This document shows, in pieces, positions 14,412-27,081 of a DNA stretch of 64,000 bases (its first letter is position 1; each line of letters begins with the position of its first letter). The position numbers and the translations under genes are program-made. The notes beneath the pieces are model-generated. The model had not been told where the DNA came from, ran no database searches, and was given only the letters and a program-made list of their open reading frames with translations. Source of the DNA: Ectobius pallidus (Eukaryota > Arthropoda > Insecta > Blattodea > Ectobiidae); assembly GCA_964059195.1 (NCBI GenBank), contig CAXKWD010000001.1, forward strand, positions 161,002,532-161,066,531, written 5' to 3'.

Positions 14412-14836
14412 CGTTTGTGGAATTCCTTACCTGAGGATATAAAAGTCTACCGAACACTCAGAACGTTCAAGGTTAAGTTAGTTGACCACTTGACCACCAA
14501 CGAATAACATTTATATTATATACTACGTCCATGCTAAAAATTATTTATCATTTTTGGATTGTTTCATTTATTTTTATATTTTTTCTCCTTCTTCTTACTA
14601 TTCTTTTTTTCTTTCATTCTTTTTACTTACCATGTCGAATTTTCATTATTAGGGTTTATACTATTTTAATTATAGTTTTTATTAACAAAATTTACATTTA
14701 TATAATAATCATATGTCTCTGTTATTTATTCTTCATTAGCTTATTTGGTATCGTTTGAATGTATCCACCTCTGGTTAGTGGAAGAGAAGGCCTTAAGGCG
14801 TTAACTACACCAGAGGAAAATATATTTTAAAAAAAT
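14412..14836 (+). pseudogene. LINE 3' end: ORF2 tail and 3' UTR
   Basis: The plus strand reads RLWNSLPEDIKVYRTLRTFK and continues to a TAA at 14505-14507, the standard end of LINE reverse-transcriptase ORF2 proteins (LWNSLP motif). The 3' UTR ends with CTCTGGTTAGTGGAAGAGAAGG..., a TTAACTACACCAG complement and an A-rich tail near 14836. The CTGGT...ACCAG pairing makes a short terminal hairpin like that at 42331-42390. The upstream reading (14220-14411) is family-like but broken by stops and shifts. Confidence 0.75.
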
Positions 14837-17071
14837 TAGTAACACCAGAGAAAAGTAACACAAAATCTTGACATTTAATATTGGCGGGATAGGGAATAAT
14901 ACAAGGTTGAATGTGATGTTTTTGGATAATATTAACTTACGTGTTTAGAATATCAGTAAACTTATAACTCTTATGCGATCTATTTCATCCACCTCGTAAA
15001 AATATACTTAAACGACGAAATTGCATAGTTTAACATTTTTTGTCGGTATAAGAGATATAGTGTACGTTATTGCATAGTTTAACATTTGCAAAAAACAATT
15101 AAGATTATTGTAAGCCCGTTTAGTGTGACTTTTTACTCTTACCTATCAATTGTCATAGTCATTTTATGAAAAAATGATGATAATAACAATAATAAGATTT
15201 GGTATCTATGTTTCAAATGTGCTGTATGTAGAATGTAAGGGACTCCACAGCAACTAATGGAGATAGGAACAAATAGAAAGAATTAAATGGAAGAAAGATA
15301 GAAGAAATCGAGAAGTATGCATGAAAAATGCCGATTAAAGTGGAATATCTATTTAATTAATTAACAAATGCATTTTTAATACAATTATCTATGTATTTAT
15401 GTTTTACAAGGGATAGCTTAAAGCTTGATGCTATTTCTGAGGCCTCGAAAGAGATTTGTAAATTCAGTTAGTTTATTTCCGCTAGCAAACTTGCCGTAGA
15501 CTGAATCTGTGACATATTTCTTTCTGGGGAGTTTATGAACCTTAAATTTATCGACATTGGATCACTAATAGCTAGTACAAGTAGGTATTATATTTTCAAC
15601 TTATGCAGTTAAATCTATATGCAAAACAATACTAAATAAAACGCATTGCTTCTCAGTAATTTATCTGCATATGAAATATTGAAAAATCGTGGAATGTATT
15701 TTAAATCAACATTAATTCCGAATAAATATGGTAGTTTCTAGGTAATTACACGAATGTTTTCGAATATACTGTGCTGGGAAAGCTAACGGTTGAATAATGA
15801 TTTTGACACTTTTAACCCAAGTACGTGTTTTTGACGTAGCCTATTTACTGAAAGTGCATTATTTCAGTTAATGTATCATGCACGCATACCAGGACCATAA
15901 ATCTCCTGTCAATATTACAAGGTTTATAATTATTATTAAAGCTTTACAAAATCATAGGACATTAAATTCCTGCTATATTCGAGTTTAATGAGGGCATAAT
16001 GCTTCTGTTCAGTAAATACAATTACATAGCTGAACACGGCTTAATGTGGTCTTTTGTAACTGCTGTATGGAATCAATTATGTTTTAAAGTTAATATACAT
16101 TACTTAATTTTAGATCCATTGTAGTTCATGACGTATATGCTTTCACAGCCTTTAAAGGTATTTTTAACTGTTTGTTACAGCATTTAAGTACCGGTACGTG
16201 TACTCTTCTTGTCATCAGTAAATTGAAAATAATAGTCTACATTTGTTCACACAGAAGCCGATATGACGTGAACTGTAATACAGACAACAGAGGTACATAG
16301 GTAAATATTTATGCTTCTAATGATGATGATGATAACATTAATTATTAAAATGATTAATATTATATGTTACCAATACTGTGTTGAATGTTAACAAGATTAT
16401 AGTTAACCGTCAATGCATTAAAATATTAAATTTGTAGAAGATGTTGTCTTTTACAAATCTCAAATCTGGAATACTCCTATTTTCTGTAAATACTATTAAA
16501 ATATGTTTTTAGTTAAGGACAATATATCCCTTTGCAATGATAAAATCGGGATTAGCCTGATGTCGATAATTCACATTATCATCAACCTCATCATCACATC
16601 ATAATATTTAGTGGTTTAAGCATTTTGTTGGGCATTTCTACCGAACTGACAGGTCGAAAGCCATCTTGTTTGAGGTCTGCTAATCCGTCTGGCTCATTAC
16701 TGAAAATTTCCTGTGAAAGTGCTATTTCCACGGAGGGGTTACCAGCCCATTCGCGTGTGAAGTTCGATTTTGGATATACTTCCCCTAGATGAGCTTCTTT
16801 CACTCCAGATTATAGAGCCTTATCGGCCCCACAACTTTTACATTGGAGTGTCATATACTAGAATTTGAAGCTCCCACAACATCAAACTGCAAGTCTTGAA
16901 AGCTTGACAGCAAACAGAGTACTTTGTACTTCATTGCCATACAATCCTGACGAATGTTTTTGGCAAAACTTCTGAATGGTTGATGATGGTATGATGTGAA
17001 GGTTTGGAGATTTAAAGGTTCAAATTCGGAGGCAGCGTGGACTTAAAATGTGTAAAGAAACCATGAACTAA
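14837..17071. other. Unassigned AT-rich stretch
   Basis: No convincing exon. A minus frame at 16803-16594 (70 codons) is coding-like in flavour but unrecognised. Otherwise only short random frames and a GATGATGAT microsatellite near 16320. Confidence 0.4.
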
Positions 17072-17436
17072 TTTACATATGAGCACCATGAGGACTCCTT
17101 TCAGGAGTACCTCAACCCAATTACTATATCTCCAAATAATGTTGACAGGACCTTCAGCTGGATACCAGAATCCCAGCTAATTGAATTTTTGTACCGACCA
17201 CTGGTAGCGATGTATTATGAGCTTAAAAATTACGGTTCCCTTGACAAAACCATCATCGAACCAGAAGATAGCCACAAGGATTGCCTAATCATTACTTTGT
17301 GTGTAGTACGATAATCTTCCCGTCAGAGATCAACAACAAAATCACGTCTATTTTTAACGCACTCAAGACAAAGACCAGTCCCGCCTCCCATATTAATACA
17401 TTGGCGAACGATGCCTACAGATCTGTCCAACTCTAG
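17072..17436 (+). pseudogene. Broken coding remnant, family unknown
   Basis: An 80-codon frame (17072-17314, including FSWIPESQLIEFLYRPLVAM) ends in TAA. After a shift the text continues for 39 codons (17317-17433, FPSEINNKITSIFNALKTKT) to a TAG. The two pieces look like one ancestral protein cut by a frameshift: protein-like composition, few stops and higher G+C than the surroundings. There is no clear start codon and no motif I can name. It could be a decayed transposon or an integrated viral gene; no function is assigned. Confidence 0.35.
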
Positions 17437-17880
17437 AATTGACAATTTAAGAGGAATTCTATTAATTTTCCAATAATTCTAATCGGGAGTACGTTTTATC
17501 TCTGTACCGATACTCGCAGGGAAGAGGACATCGAACAAATACGGTTAGACACCAACAATACAGATACCTGAAATATTTCACAGTACCCATGAATCGCATA
17601 TTTTAAACTACCCTATAACTTGACAGAGATGATTCCTAAAAATTAGGATTATTTTACATCTCCCCTATGGTGCACATATATAGGCTATTTAGACCTTGGG
17701 GAAATTTAGGAAATTTAAATTCACTCTGGTTGGTAAGATATTAACAGATATTACGCTAACTCCTTATATATGCAGAACTTTAGTGAATACATATATTTAG
17801 GGAATATCTAAGCTTTCTTCTTGTATTTATTTATATTCCATTCGTATTCTTTTTAAAAAGTTTCCGGTATAGACCTTTTA

Positions 17881-17957
17881 TCCTGTTGATGTTATTATTA
17901 TTATCATTATTGTTATTATCCTGTTGATGTTATTATTATTATCATTATTGTTATTAA
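17881..17957 (+). repeat. Tandem duplication of a 39-base unit
   Basis: The unit CCTGTTGATGTTATTATTAT... appears twice head to tail, including its internal ATT repeats. Confidence 0.85.
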
Positions 17958-19083
17958 TATTTTTATTAAGTCGCAACAATGAAATTTGTTTAAAAAAATT
18001 ATTTTATCGTCAGTGTATTCTTACATTAGAAATTTAAACTTTTTGTGACCAATCTGCTATTTAAATCATTTATGTGGTATAGGCTACATAAAATTAATCA
18101 CTGAGATTCTTATTATGAAGGATTTTTATGTATTTAATTTTTTACTCTAATTGAGCGGCAGGGAATACAGAAGGCATTAAAAATATCAAGTTCTACTACC
18201 ATGAATTAATATTACTGTTGTTGTTAATATTATTATCATTATTATATTATTATTATTATTATTACCACTTCACAGGGATAAAATTTGAATAATTTATAAC
18301 AGTAAAAGCATTAATATAAGTTTCTAATCACTAATCTCACTGTATGTCATTCTGTGTCTATACATAGGCCTCAAATTGTTTCATAGTATCAATTTAATTA
18401 ATTATCATAATAAAATAAATGCAAATATGTCTGAGGTAGCTAGGAAAATGAACCAATTTTATCATACATCACTCTCTCCGGTGTGGTCGAGCATAGAAAC
18501 CACCACATTGCTAGCCTCCACGGTCGCAGAAACATTATCTACATTTACAGGGAGAGGTAGATATGGGTAACCTAACCGAATTCGCTCATTAAGAAATATT
18601 TTTGCGAGCGTGTTCTGCCAGGAAAACGTGGTGCAGATACAGGAACAATGTCATTAGTCACAATTTGCTAGCAGCAAAGCATCCATGTGTGTTAATTTAT
18701 ATGGCGGGTGTGCTAAACTTCACACCGCACAGCATATGCTGCGAATTTTAACGCTCCAATCTTGAGACCCAACTAGAACTTTGTCTCCACTACTTGTAAC
18801 CTCACACCCTCACATTCCGAACTCAACTTCTCTTCTTGTCCCTTAATTAACCTATTCCAGGAATGTGAAGTTTGTCAATATGTGCTGTATCACTAAAGGG
18901 CATACAATTAAAGTTCAGAAACATAACCATTTAATGTATTACAAACTATATAAGCAAAGGGAAGTTGAAGTGAAATTTATTTTTCTTTTTCAACTTATAA
19001 AAGTTTATTTATTTATTTATTTATTTTGTAACACTGTAAGTGTAAATACCAGCTATACACATAAACATACACACATTAAATAA

Positions 19084-19440
19084 AATCAAGTAAACTGATG
19101 TAACAAAGGGCCAGAATGCTTTTGTTTAATCAGTGATAAATGCAATTATGATAAGCATATGTGAAGGAATATGTGGGTAGTGTTATTTTTCAAAGCTACC
19201 TGTATTGCAACTTCAAAGGCCATATAGGAACACTCTAAAACCAGTATGTTTGCATGAGAACTGATTTGCATTTTATAAATTCTTACTAACATATTACCAT
19301 AAATAGGCATCAAATTGGGCGTTACTCCGGTTCTGGTTAACCGATATAGTCCAATAACAATAGGCTTCTTCCCATGGATGTTACAAATACGTATAGCAAA
19401 TTTCATGAAAATCTGTTTCGAGAGCTATTCAAAATGCTTC
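19084..19440. repeat. Dispersed repeat R1, single-monomer copy
   Basis: Shares its left end (AAAATCAAGTAAACTGATGT), the AATTATGATAAGCATATGTG junction and a GGTTAACCGAT/TTTCATGAAAAT block with the 36640-37390 copy. This copy carries no SINE at the point where the other is interrupted, so it shows the empty site. Confidence 0.7.
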
Positions 19441-22035
19441 GGGGCATCAACCTTCGGAAAATTTAATATTGATATTTATTTTTAATGTTACCTACTCCTC
19501 ATGAATCTTTTCCCCTCTTCCACTCTGTAGAAGCAACCATATTATTTTTTATAGTTGCTATATACGATGCCAATTGTAATAAATGAGGTAATTCATGGAA
19601 TTTTAATTGAACGGCCTACTTATATAGGCAAACTGTGATTTATAAATAAAGTTTTATATTTTCTCATTATAATATTGCACTTCAACATTACGAAAGAGAT
19701 ATTGTTCGATATAATGTCTCCATCATAGGGGATGGTGGAAGGCTCTGAAGAACGGCCACTTCCATTAAAATACAGTAGGCCTAAAATCTTCCTTGTAATG
19801 GTGCAGTGCAAGATGTGAGTAAAATAGAAGTTGCTTCACGTTGGAGCAGTGCGTTAAGTGATGATTTCTAGTTGTTTTGCATAATAAATTGTATGTCTAA
19901 GGGGGGGGGAATAAGGAAAATAAGCCTGAATGTTTGTAGTGTGTTAAAGAGCTGCTTTAAGAAGACCGAAATAGCAAGAACACAACTTAAATTGCGTACT
20001 GACTTCCTCGCATTTTCTCCCTTCCACTCTCTTCCCTCTCTCTTAAGACAAACTCTTCTTCCCGGAGGTAAATGAAAGCATTAGACAATGCTACCGTACA
20101 CATTATTAACGAAATGGTGCTTCGTCGTTTTCTTCATTAATGGTAATGTTAAGCCACACGTTCGAGGAAGTTCTTCCCTTTTAAGTATTTCAATAGTAAC
20201 ATTTCACTCTGGAGTATTTAGTGGAATTGCAAAGTAAGAACATTCCTCTGTTGTTGTGTGCATTTACAGATATCTTCACACATCAACTTATTACACTGAC
20301 AAAATTGTGTCGCTGTGTTATTGCTGATTTATTATTAATTCCGCTAGTGCCAATACTGTTATTTATATTACTATAGAACACTAACATAATGAATTGATAA
20401 TAACAAAAAATAATCTAAATCCATGAACCTACAATGCAAATTTCTAAATATTTCAACCAATTTAATTGAAATGTGTGTCTTTTGCGTTTATATTAAAAGT
20501 TAAATATTCATATCATTATGACTTCAACATTCAGAATTATGAATTTTAAGAGATAAATCATAATCAAGTGGGGATTCCCCACAAGGTGAAGATAAAAAAG
20601 AATTGGAATAAAATTTACCTTTTCATTTTTAACTACGCGTTATTTTCTTTGTTCTACAAATTTCCCTAAAATGGAAGTGACATATTATGTTATTTTATTT
20701 TTCTAAGAAAACCAATAATTAAATTAGCTGTGCTAGAAAAGAAGCTGTGCTAGAAAACAGTTAATTTTTCCATCGGTCTGTGAGACCTGACATTCGACCT
20801 CACATTCCTGATTATGGAAGTTTTTCTTGACGGAGACCATAAGAAACTGTTAGGTAGAGAGTATTAAGATAATGTGATGACAGTTATGATAAATTACTTT
20901 GGTGAAATGTTGCAGTGAATGATTTGAGAGAATGACTGTAGGCTTATGTCTCTTTTAAGAGAAAAATGTTTTAAGTTAGGCTATTGTGATTTAGAACACA
21001 ACCACTTATTATGGTGAACTGTGATTAATATATGATTGGGAGTGATGGGAATGACGGTACTAAGAAAGATTGTGTATATTACCTATTCATTTGAAAAAAA
21101 TAACATAATATTATCTTGGAAATTGTGCATTTCATTGCATTTGTGATGCAGCAACTCAAGATGTTTTCCCTGTAAACTCCCATAAAATAATGATGTAAGA
21201 ATAATTCTTTGTAATTATACCATTAGGAATCAATTTGTTTGAATAATACTTAAAACTCACATTCTGTAAGTTTTTTCTTTCTTGAAAGTCTCCAACTCCT
21301 GAGCGGTCACTCAGACCTCATGTTAATGTAACAGAATAGTCAAGTCCATGGTTAAGGGATAATCCAACAAATAAATACCAAATTGAAAATACATAAAACA
21401 ACATACGGTATTTTCTTAATGGATTATATAAATTAATCAATTATTTCGAAGCGTCAGTGATTAATTTAAGCACTTAACAAAAAATCCCTTCATTTTGTAA
21501 AAATGCATTCAACGTTCACTTTTACAGATACTATCGCTTCTATGAGTGTTATAGTCATATAGACTCTGTACCAATGCAGTAAAAGCATACGCTCTCGCTA
21601 GAGTTAATGTAAAAGCAGTGGTCACAGCCATTACCGGCGCTATCGCCTCGTAACAATAGAGGACAGTACCGTGCTACCTGCTCCAACACTAGCTAATAAT
21701 TCGACAGCAGATTTTAACGGCATGCTGTGTTCCATTTCAATCAATTGGTATTTGCTAATGTGCTGATAGTATGGCTATCTCTTTCCCCACTCTCATCACA
21801 ACTGCGAATTATCGCACCTGGTTGTAACAACTGGGGCCGTGCGAAGGATGTAACGCGTCATGTTCAACATCATGTAATTTTGTGTTATTATGCGTAAAAA
21901 TAGAAGCATTATATCATTTCGTTTCATTGCCAGACTGAGAAATGAGCATGTGTGATCTATAACTTCACTGTTATTTATCACAGTCATCACTACGTTATAT
22001 ATCACTTACTATTAGGAGTACTGTACAATATACGT
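19441..22035. other. Unassigned AT-rich stretch
   Basis: No exon, TIR pair or tRNA-like unit supported. Includes a run of nine G at about 19902. Confidence 0.45.
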
Positions 22036-22330
22036 TACGCCGTAGCGTAGTGGTTGAGGCGCTGCGCTACAAACCGGAAGGTCGCGGGTTCAATCCCCGA
22101 TGAGGTCGTTGGAGTTTTTCAATTGGCCTAATCCTTCTGGTGGCTCTGTGGCCGACTCAGCCTCCAACAGAAATGAGTAAAAGGAGCAATCCTGGGGTTA
22201 AAGGCGGCCGGTGCGTAAGGCTGACAACCCTACCACCTTCGTGTGCAGAATGTCTAAAATCTGGGAGCCTCAACCTCCTGGAATCCTCTAGGCCTCCATG
22301 GCCTGTATAGGGAACACTTTAAATTACCTT
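22036..22330 (+). repeat. Full-length tRNA-derived SINE, family 1
   Basis: The head is tRNA-like: an A-box TAGCGTAGTGGTTGAGG, then B-box GGTTCAATCCCC about 45 bases on, the internal RNA polymerase III promoter. The body (CTTCTGGTGGC...AAAGGCGGCCGGTG...) is shared with copies at 12193 and 5231. A T-run at 22330-22336 could end polymerase III transcription. It is the best preserved of the three copies. Confidence 0.85.
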
Positions 22331-23028
22331 TTTTTTACATTATTTGTTATTTGACCATTATGTAACTTATCACTAGGGACCGCATTTTGTGGTAACAACG
22401 ATAAGTGCAAAATTTTATAAAACAGTTATCCTTAGCTTTATTTGGCTTTATACATGAATAACGTAAAAACCAATATTAAGCAAAATGAATCCAAAAAATA
22501 TCGTGAAATTCGTTCGATTGTGCGAAATGTCTAAATAAGTGCAAAAAACGCTCCTTCCGTATGTAAATTGAGAAATGTATACAATTTTTTTTTTATTAAA
22601 AATCATAATATTTTGTTTTAGTGTGATTTTTTCCTTAATTTTTTAAAGCATGCTTCTTTTTCTACTATTTATATGGCTGCTGAGAAGTTATCGATGCTTA
22701 TGATCGATTGCAGCAAAGACTGAAGAAGGTAAGCAATTCAGTGATTACGATACAAGCATTTTCTGCTATCTCTGTGCTGAGTCTGAGATGCCTATGTTAT
22801 ATTGAGGCAAAGATTATAAATTCAACAGATTTTGTATTTTATCCACAATAGTTGGCGCTTCTGTCATGATGGAATTCATGCAGTAACATGAGTCAAAGAG
22901 AAGATAGGATTCGTCGTGCTGGAATAACCCCTCCACATAAAGAACTGGATGTAGGGGAACAAATATTTCAATCACATCGGTAAAACTCAAATATAAGGAC
23001 GATTTAGGAAACGTTAGATTCACCTTTA

Positions 23029-23212
23029 TGCCGGTTGTCGACCAAGAGCTATGCTAACTTAGCTTAGCTTAGCTCACATACAGTGAGGGATTTCATATAT
23101 AGTTGTGCCGGATTTCATATGTAGTTTTGTCGGCACAACTACATGTGAAATCCCGCACTGTATGTGAGCTAAGATAAACTAATTTAGCTTAGCTCTTGGT
23201 CGACAACTGGCA
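23029..23212. mobile_element. Palindromic MITE, PIF/Harbinger-like
   Basis: A 184-base near-palindrome. The ends TGCCGGTTGTCGACCAAGAG and its complement (one mismatch) continue into paired GCTAA repeats and an inner inverted pair around ATTTCATATGTAG/CTACATGTGAAAT. It is flanked by TTA on both sides (23026-23028 and 23213-23215), the 3-bp target of Harbinger elements. No coding capacity. The transcript would fold into one long hairpin. Confidence 0.7.
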
Positions 23213-23215
23213 TTA

Positions 23216-24961
23216 TAGGCAACCCGCCCGACTACAACTTGAGGACATTAGTCCCTACCCTAAGGGGAAGCAAGTGTCATGTAATAAGAGAACAGATGGC
23301 ACTGCTGTGCGGTCGCAGTATATAACACGCTACATATAGCTAGGAATTATTAGACTAATTTTAGTGTTTCTTCGAATACGCAATTGAAATAATCAGCGTT
23401 CCCTGGAGCGGAAAGTTGCAGCAGTGTGTTCCGTTCACGTTTCAATAGTTCCGCCTGTTGCCAGGCGTGTGAATTTCTGCGCCAGTAAACAAACCCAAGC
23501 TGAGGAAGGGAGGAATTGAATACGAAGCGACTGGTGAGACGTGAACCCTCACACACACCTTACAACCCTCGCTAATTTCTTTATTTTTATATTAAAAAAA
23601 GTTTCTTCTATTGAACCATCTCCACCAAGTTTGGCAAGGCATTATTCTAGACAAATGGCAAAATAATGGTAAAACATTACTGCGTGTGGAGCATAAATAA
23701 GTCATGATTCAATTTTCACCAGAACAAGAAGCTTCCCTCACAGTAATTTCTTCTGAAAAGGGAACAGATATTCCATTCTTTTAGGAAGATGGGGGGGGGA
23801 TGAGATCAAGCACTTAAAATTTGAATTTATGTATTACTGAATTTATCAGTGAAGGATTATTTTTTGTTCCTCAAAGGTAGGTGGCAAAGACCTCAAAATA
23901 AAACTCTGTACTTTACATACATAAGGAAAAGTAGGCCTACAAAAACAACTAAATTGGTTTATGCTGACGAGTAACACTGTCGATATAATTATTACTCCAA
24001 TATCGTTTAGACCTTATAGTGAGTACATTATGCCCAAATTTTGAAAGGACTTGAATTATTCAATTTAATTTTGCATCTCCATAACTTAAGTAATACAAAT
24101 TTGAAGTGAAAACTCCCGAAAAGAAAATGGCCTACACACTGGCATTTATTATAAGTTAATCTTATTTTACTTCTTCCAACTAGGCCTACCTGCAATTGTA
24201 TTTCCAGAGCTTTCCAAGTTAACAAATATCGCACGTGATGACCTGTAGGCCTAGGTGTTCTCAGGAATTTTTTTGAAAAATTCGACTTCTGAGGTGCAGT
24301 AATGAGCTAAACATTATTGCGGAATTAAACACAAAGGAATCTGTAAATTTTTTAGAACTGGAGGGAATGAGGAAATTTGTCACTACGTCAACAAACCTGT
24401 TATATCTTTTTAATGCAACGTAAGATACCGGTCCCGAAGAAACAATTTTGTAATTTTGGAAGTCTTCAGTCAACAAGAATGCCTTTCCAATACTGTTCCA
24501 TATAGGCAAGAATACCAAACTGATCTCCAGAGAGACCTTACGTCCTAACTCCTAGACGACATCCGAAAAACTGGTTCATGGAAGATGAAGGTAACATTAC
24601 TTCAAGGCTGGCGGTTTACGTCTCAATATCTAGTCCTGTTTTAAGACCAAAGCTCAAGTAAACAAACACCAGTATTTTTGTCTCAGTCTTAGGTCATATG
24701 AATAATGTGCTAGGGTGAAACAAATGAACTGGGTTTTGTTAACTTCCTCTTTGTTCTTAGAGTGAAAACAGTTTTCAAAATGTGAAATCTCCTCGCTTAA
24801 TAATTTCATTAAAGAGGAAGAATAATAAATGTTTTGTTCATTTCAATATTATTACTATGTTGTCTAAATGAAATATATTCATAACTTCTGCATCAGAAGA
24901 CATCCCAATCAATTCCATTTAAAGAACGCGGGAACCATATACTTTTGTGTATTAATATTTA
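23216..24961. other. Unassigned stretch
   Basis: Only short random open frames on the minus strand and a run of eight G near 23790. No exon supported. Confidence 0.4.
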
Positions 24962-25320
24962 TTGCTTTGTCCTGCAAAACGCATAATACGTACCATTTAC
25001 TATACCAAGCCTCTCGATTCCTGCAAACCCTTATTTAAAACCCACAAATTCCACCCACTACCATGTATCATTATTTATTCTCATATACACCTTTTCAAAA
25101 TTAATTCTGATTACCGTTCTTACAACACGCGACATAAAAACACCATAGCACTAACGAAACAATGTACCCTTCTTTTCGAATCGTCTCCATACTGCTTATG
25201 TTCTAAAATATTTAATTTACTCCATTCTTATATCACATCACAAAGAACATAAATTTCACTGAAGAAAATGCTCAAATCCTTTCTTTTAGCAAACCGTGTT
25301 TACAATATAAGCGATCTGTA
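24962..25320 (+). pseudogene. LINE ORF2 C-terminal remnant, second family
   Basis: The frame reads SCKPLFKTHKFHPLPCIIIY, then NSDYRSYNTRHKN and LFESSPYC, matching the LINE pattern of CKPLFK, YNTRHK and a later F..SP. motif. The frame stops at 25250, and KMLKSFLLANRVYNISDLYS continues in a shifted frame. A 5'-truncated, frameshifted insertion; AT-rich 3' UTR follows to about 25555. Confidence 0.75.
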
Positions 25321-25677
25321 TTCTTTGTTAATTTGTCTATTTTTTCTTAAATTCTTCATTTAATTGTAATTTTACATGAGCAATAAGTTATAATTATTCA
25401 CTAAATAATTTTCCATTAGGCTTACTGATAAATGTAAATTTAACATATTCGAATGTATAGTGTTAATAAATTATTATAAGTAAAATGTAGCATTTTAAAG
25501 TATTGTGATGTTAATAAGTTATTATTTGTATATTTCATATTTTGTATTTAAAGGGTGGTTTATAAAATTTTAAATGTATTAAATTTTAAGAAATGTGTTA
25601 ATAAGTATATGTATATGTATAATAACAATGACATTCTCCACAAAATGAAGAAAGAAAAATAAGTCCTAAAGACAGTA

Positions 25678-26010
25678 AAATGCAGAAAGTTACAATATCT
25701 CGGCCATATAATGAGGAATGGAAAGAGGTATAAACTGCTGCAGAACATTCTTCAAGGAAAGGTCCTTGGTTAAAGAGGACGAGGAAGAAGAAGAACATAT
25801 TGGCTTGGAAACTTAAGGACATGGACTTCACACACGAGTGAGGAACGTTTTCGAAAAAGCAAAAGTGATATAGCCATATATCACTTATATATATATATAA
25901 GTGATATAGCCATATATCACTTATATATATATAAGAGATATAGCTATGTTTAACACCAACATCCGGAAAGGATAGGCACTAGAAGAAGAAGAAGAAGAAG
26001 ATGAAGGAGA
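25678..26010 (+). pseudogene. LINE ORF2 tail interrupted by a palindromic repeat
   Basis: From 25678 the frame reads KCRKLQYLGHIMRNGKRYKL, an in-frame TAA, then RGRGRRRTYWLGNLRTWTSH and SEERFRKSKSDIA, a classic insect LINE C-terminus. The normally contiguous continuation (MFNTNIRKG then a stop and a Glu-rich AAG run) resumes only at about 25947. The bases between are an expanded palindrome of TGATATAGCCATATATCA and TA runs. Confidence 0.8.
25866..25945. repeat. Inverted/tandem AT palindrome inside a LINE tail
   Basis: AAGTGATATAGCCATATATC occurs twice in tandem, each followed by ACTTATATATATATA, so the segment is self-complementary and likely to form hairpins. Confidence 0.85.
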
Positions 26011-26061
26011 AGAAGCTATGTATAATGAAAAACTCTGTACTGTGTAAGCAAACAATCTAAC

Positions 26062-26062
<1 letters not shown>

Positions 26063-26103
<41 letters not shown>

Positions 26104-26110
26104 ATTATTA
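26063..26110 (+). repeat. (ATT)n microsatellite
   Basis: About sixteen ATT units, followed by ATTACTACTAC. Confidence 0.95.
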
Positions 26111-26982
26111 CTACTACAAGCCTTCAAACTATGTGTGTGGACAAGGTCGCACTGGCCATACGGTCATCGACAATAGCAAACATGACCTACTCAGGTATAC
26201 ATGCTACTAGTCTCGTTCAAGTCGGTGGAGTGAGGTAAAAACATTTCCCATATCATCCGAATTTCCCGTTCCTGTACGTTTCGGTGTTTGCTTAATAATT
26301 AGCCGAACCTCGCCTCGGACATTATTAAACAACCTAGTAGGAGTATGACATGGTTTGATACCATAATCAATACATAAAGGATAGAAACACTCGCTATGAT
26401 TGGAAAGCGTCATGTGTGATTTGCCTATCCAAATCCGTAATAGCTTGTATGGGCCTACTACTATTAAACATGTATTATCCAAAATTAGATAACTGCTACA
26501 TATAAATTTTATAGCATTGTGCCAATTGTAGGCTACAAGGCTGATATTTATTTTAGCACTGAAACACAAACAACATGTGCGTATATCAGGGAAACATTGG
26601 GCAAATGCGTCCCTTTCAATAATACAAGCAGTGAACTCAACGGATAATGTCTGCAATGGCTAAACATACTCCTATTGTGTCGGAATTTTTTATCCTGGCT
26701 ATACAATTGTATTGTATTTTAAATGGGGTGTACTAATGATCAAAGAACAGTTTATTGTAATGCTTCAACTGAATTAAAAAGTTTTGATAATGCGACTGAA
26801 TTCCATTTGAAGTTACAATGAATATGGAGGTGGACCTTACTAATTAAAGATTTTGACTTATTCCTTCGCTAGAATTAAACAAAAAAAATCCAACACAACT
26901 TTTTTCCCAAGTGATTATATTTCGGAGAAACAAATTTATCCCTGAACTTGAACCCTGTTTACTTGGTAAGTTTATCTGTACT

Positions 26983-27081
26983 ATGAGCACGTATGGTCGA
27001 CACCGACCCGTGCGCCGGTTAATGTAAATAATGTGGTTTATATGTAAGAATTTTTTGTGAGAAATAAATACACTACTACTA
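26983..27081 (+). repeat. Dispersed retroelement 3' tail, copy 2
   Basis: Near-identical to 9493-9590 (TGAGCACGTATGGTC... to ...ACACTACTACTA) with only a few differences, so both are recent relative to most debris here. Confidence 0.75.

Noticed and set aside
22036..22110. Possible tRNA gene
   Set aside because: A and B boxes are good, but the body is shared with copies at 12193 and 5231, so it is a SINE head.
26207..26656. 149-codon minus-strand open frame
   Set aside because: Longest uninterrupted frame outside recognised elements, but one of this size is expected by chance in 64 kb of six-frame sequence. No domain, signal or splice context was seen.
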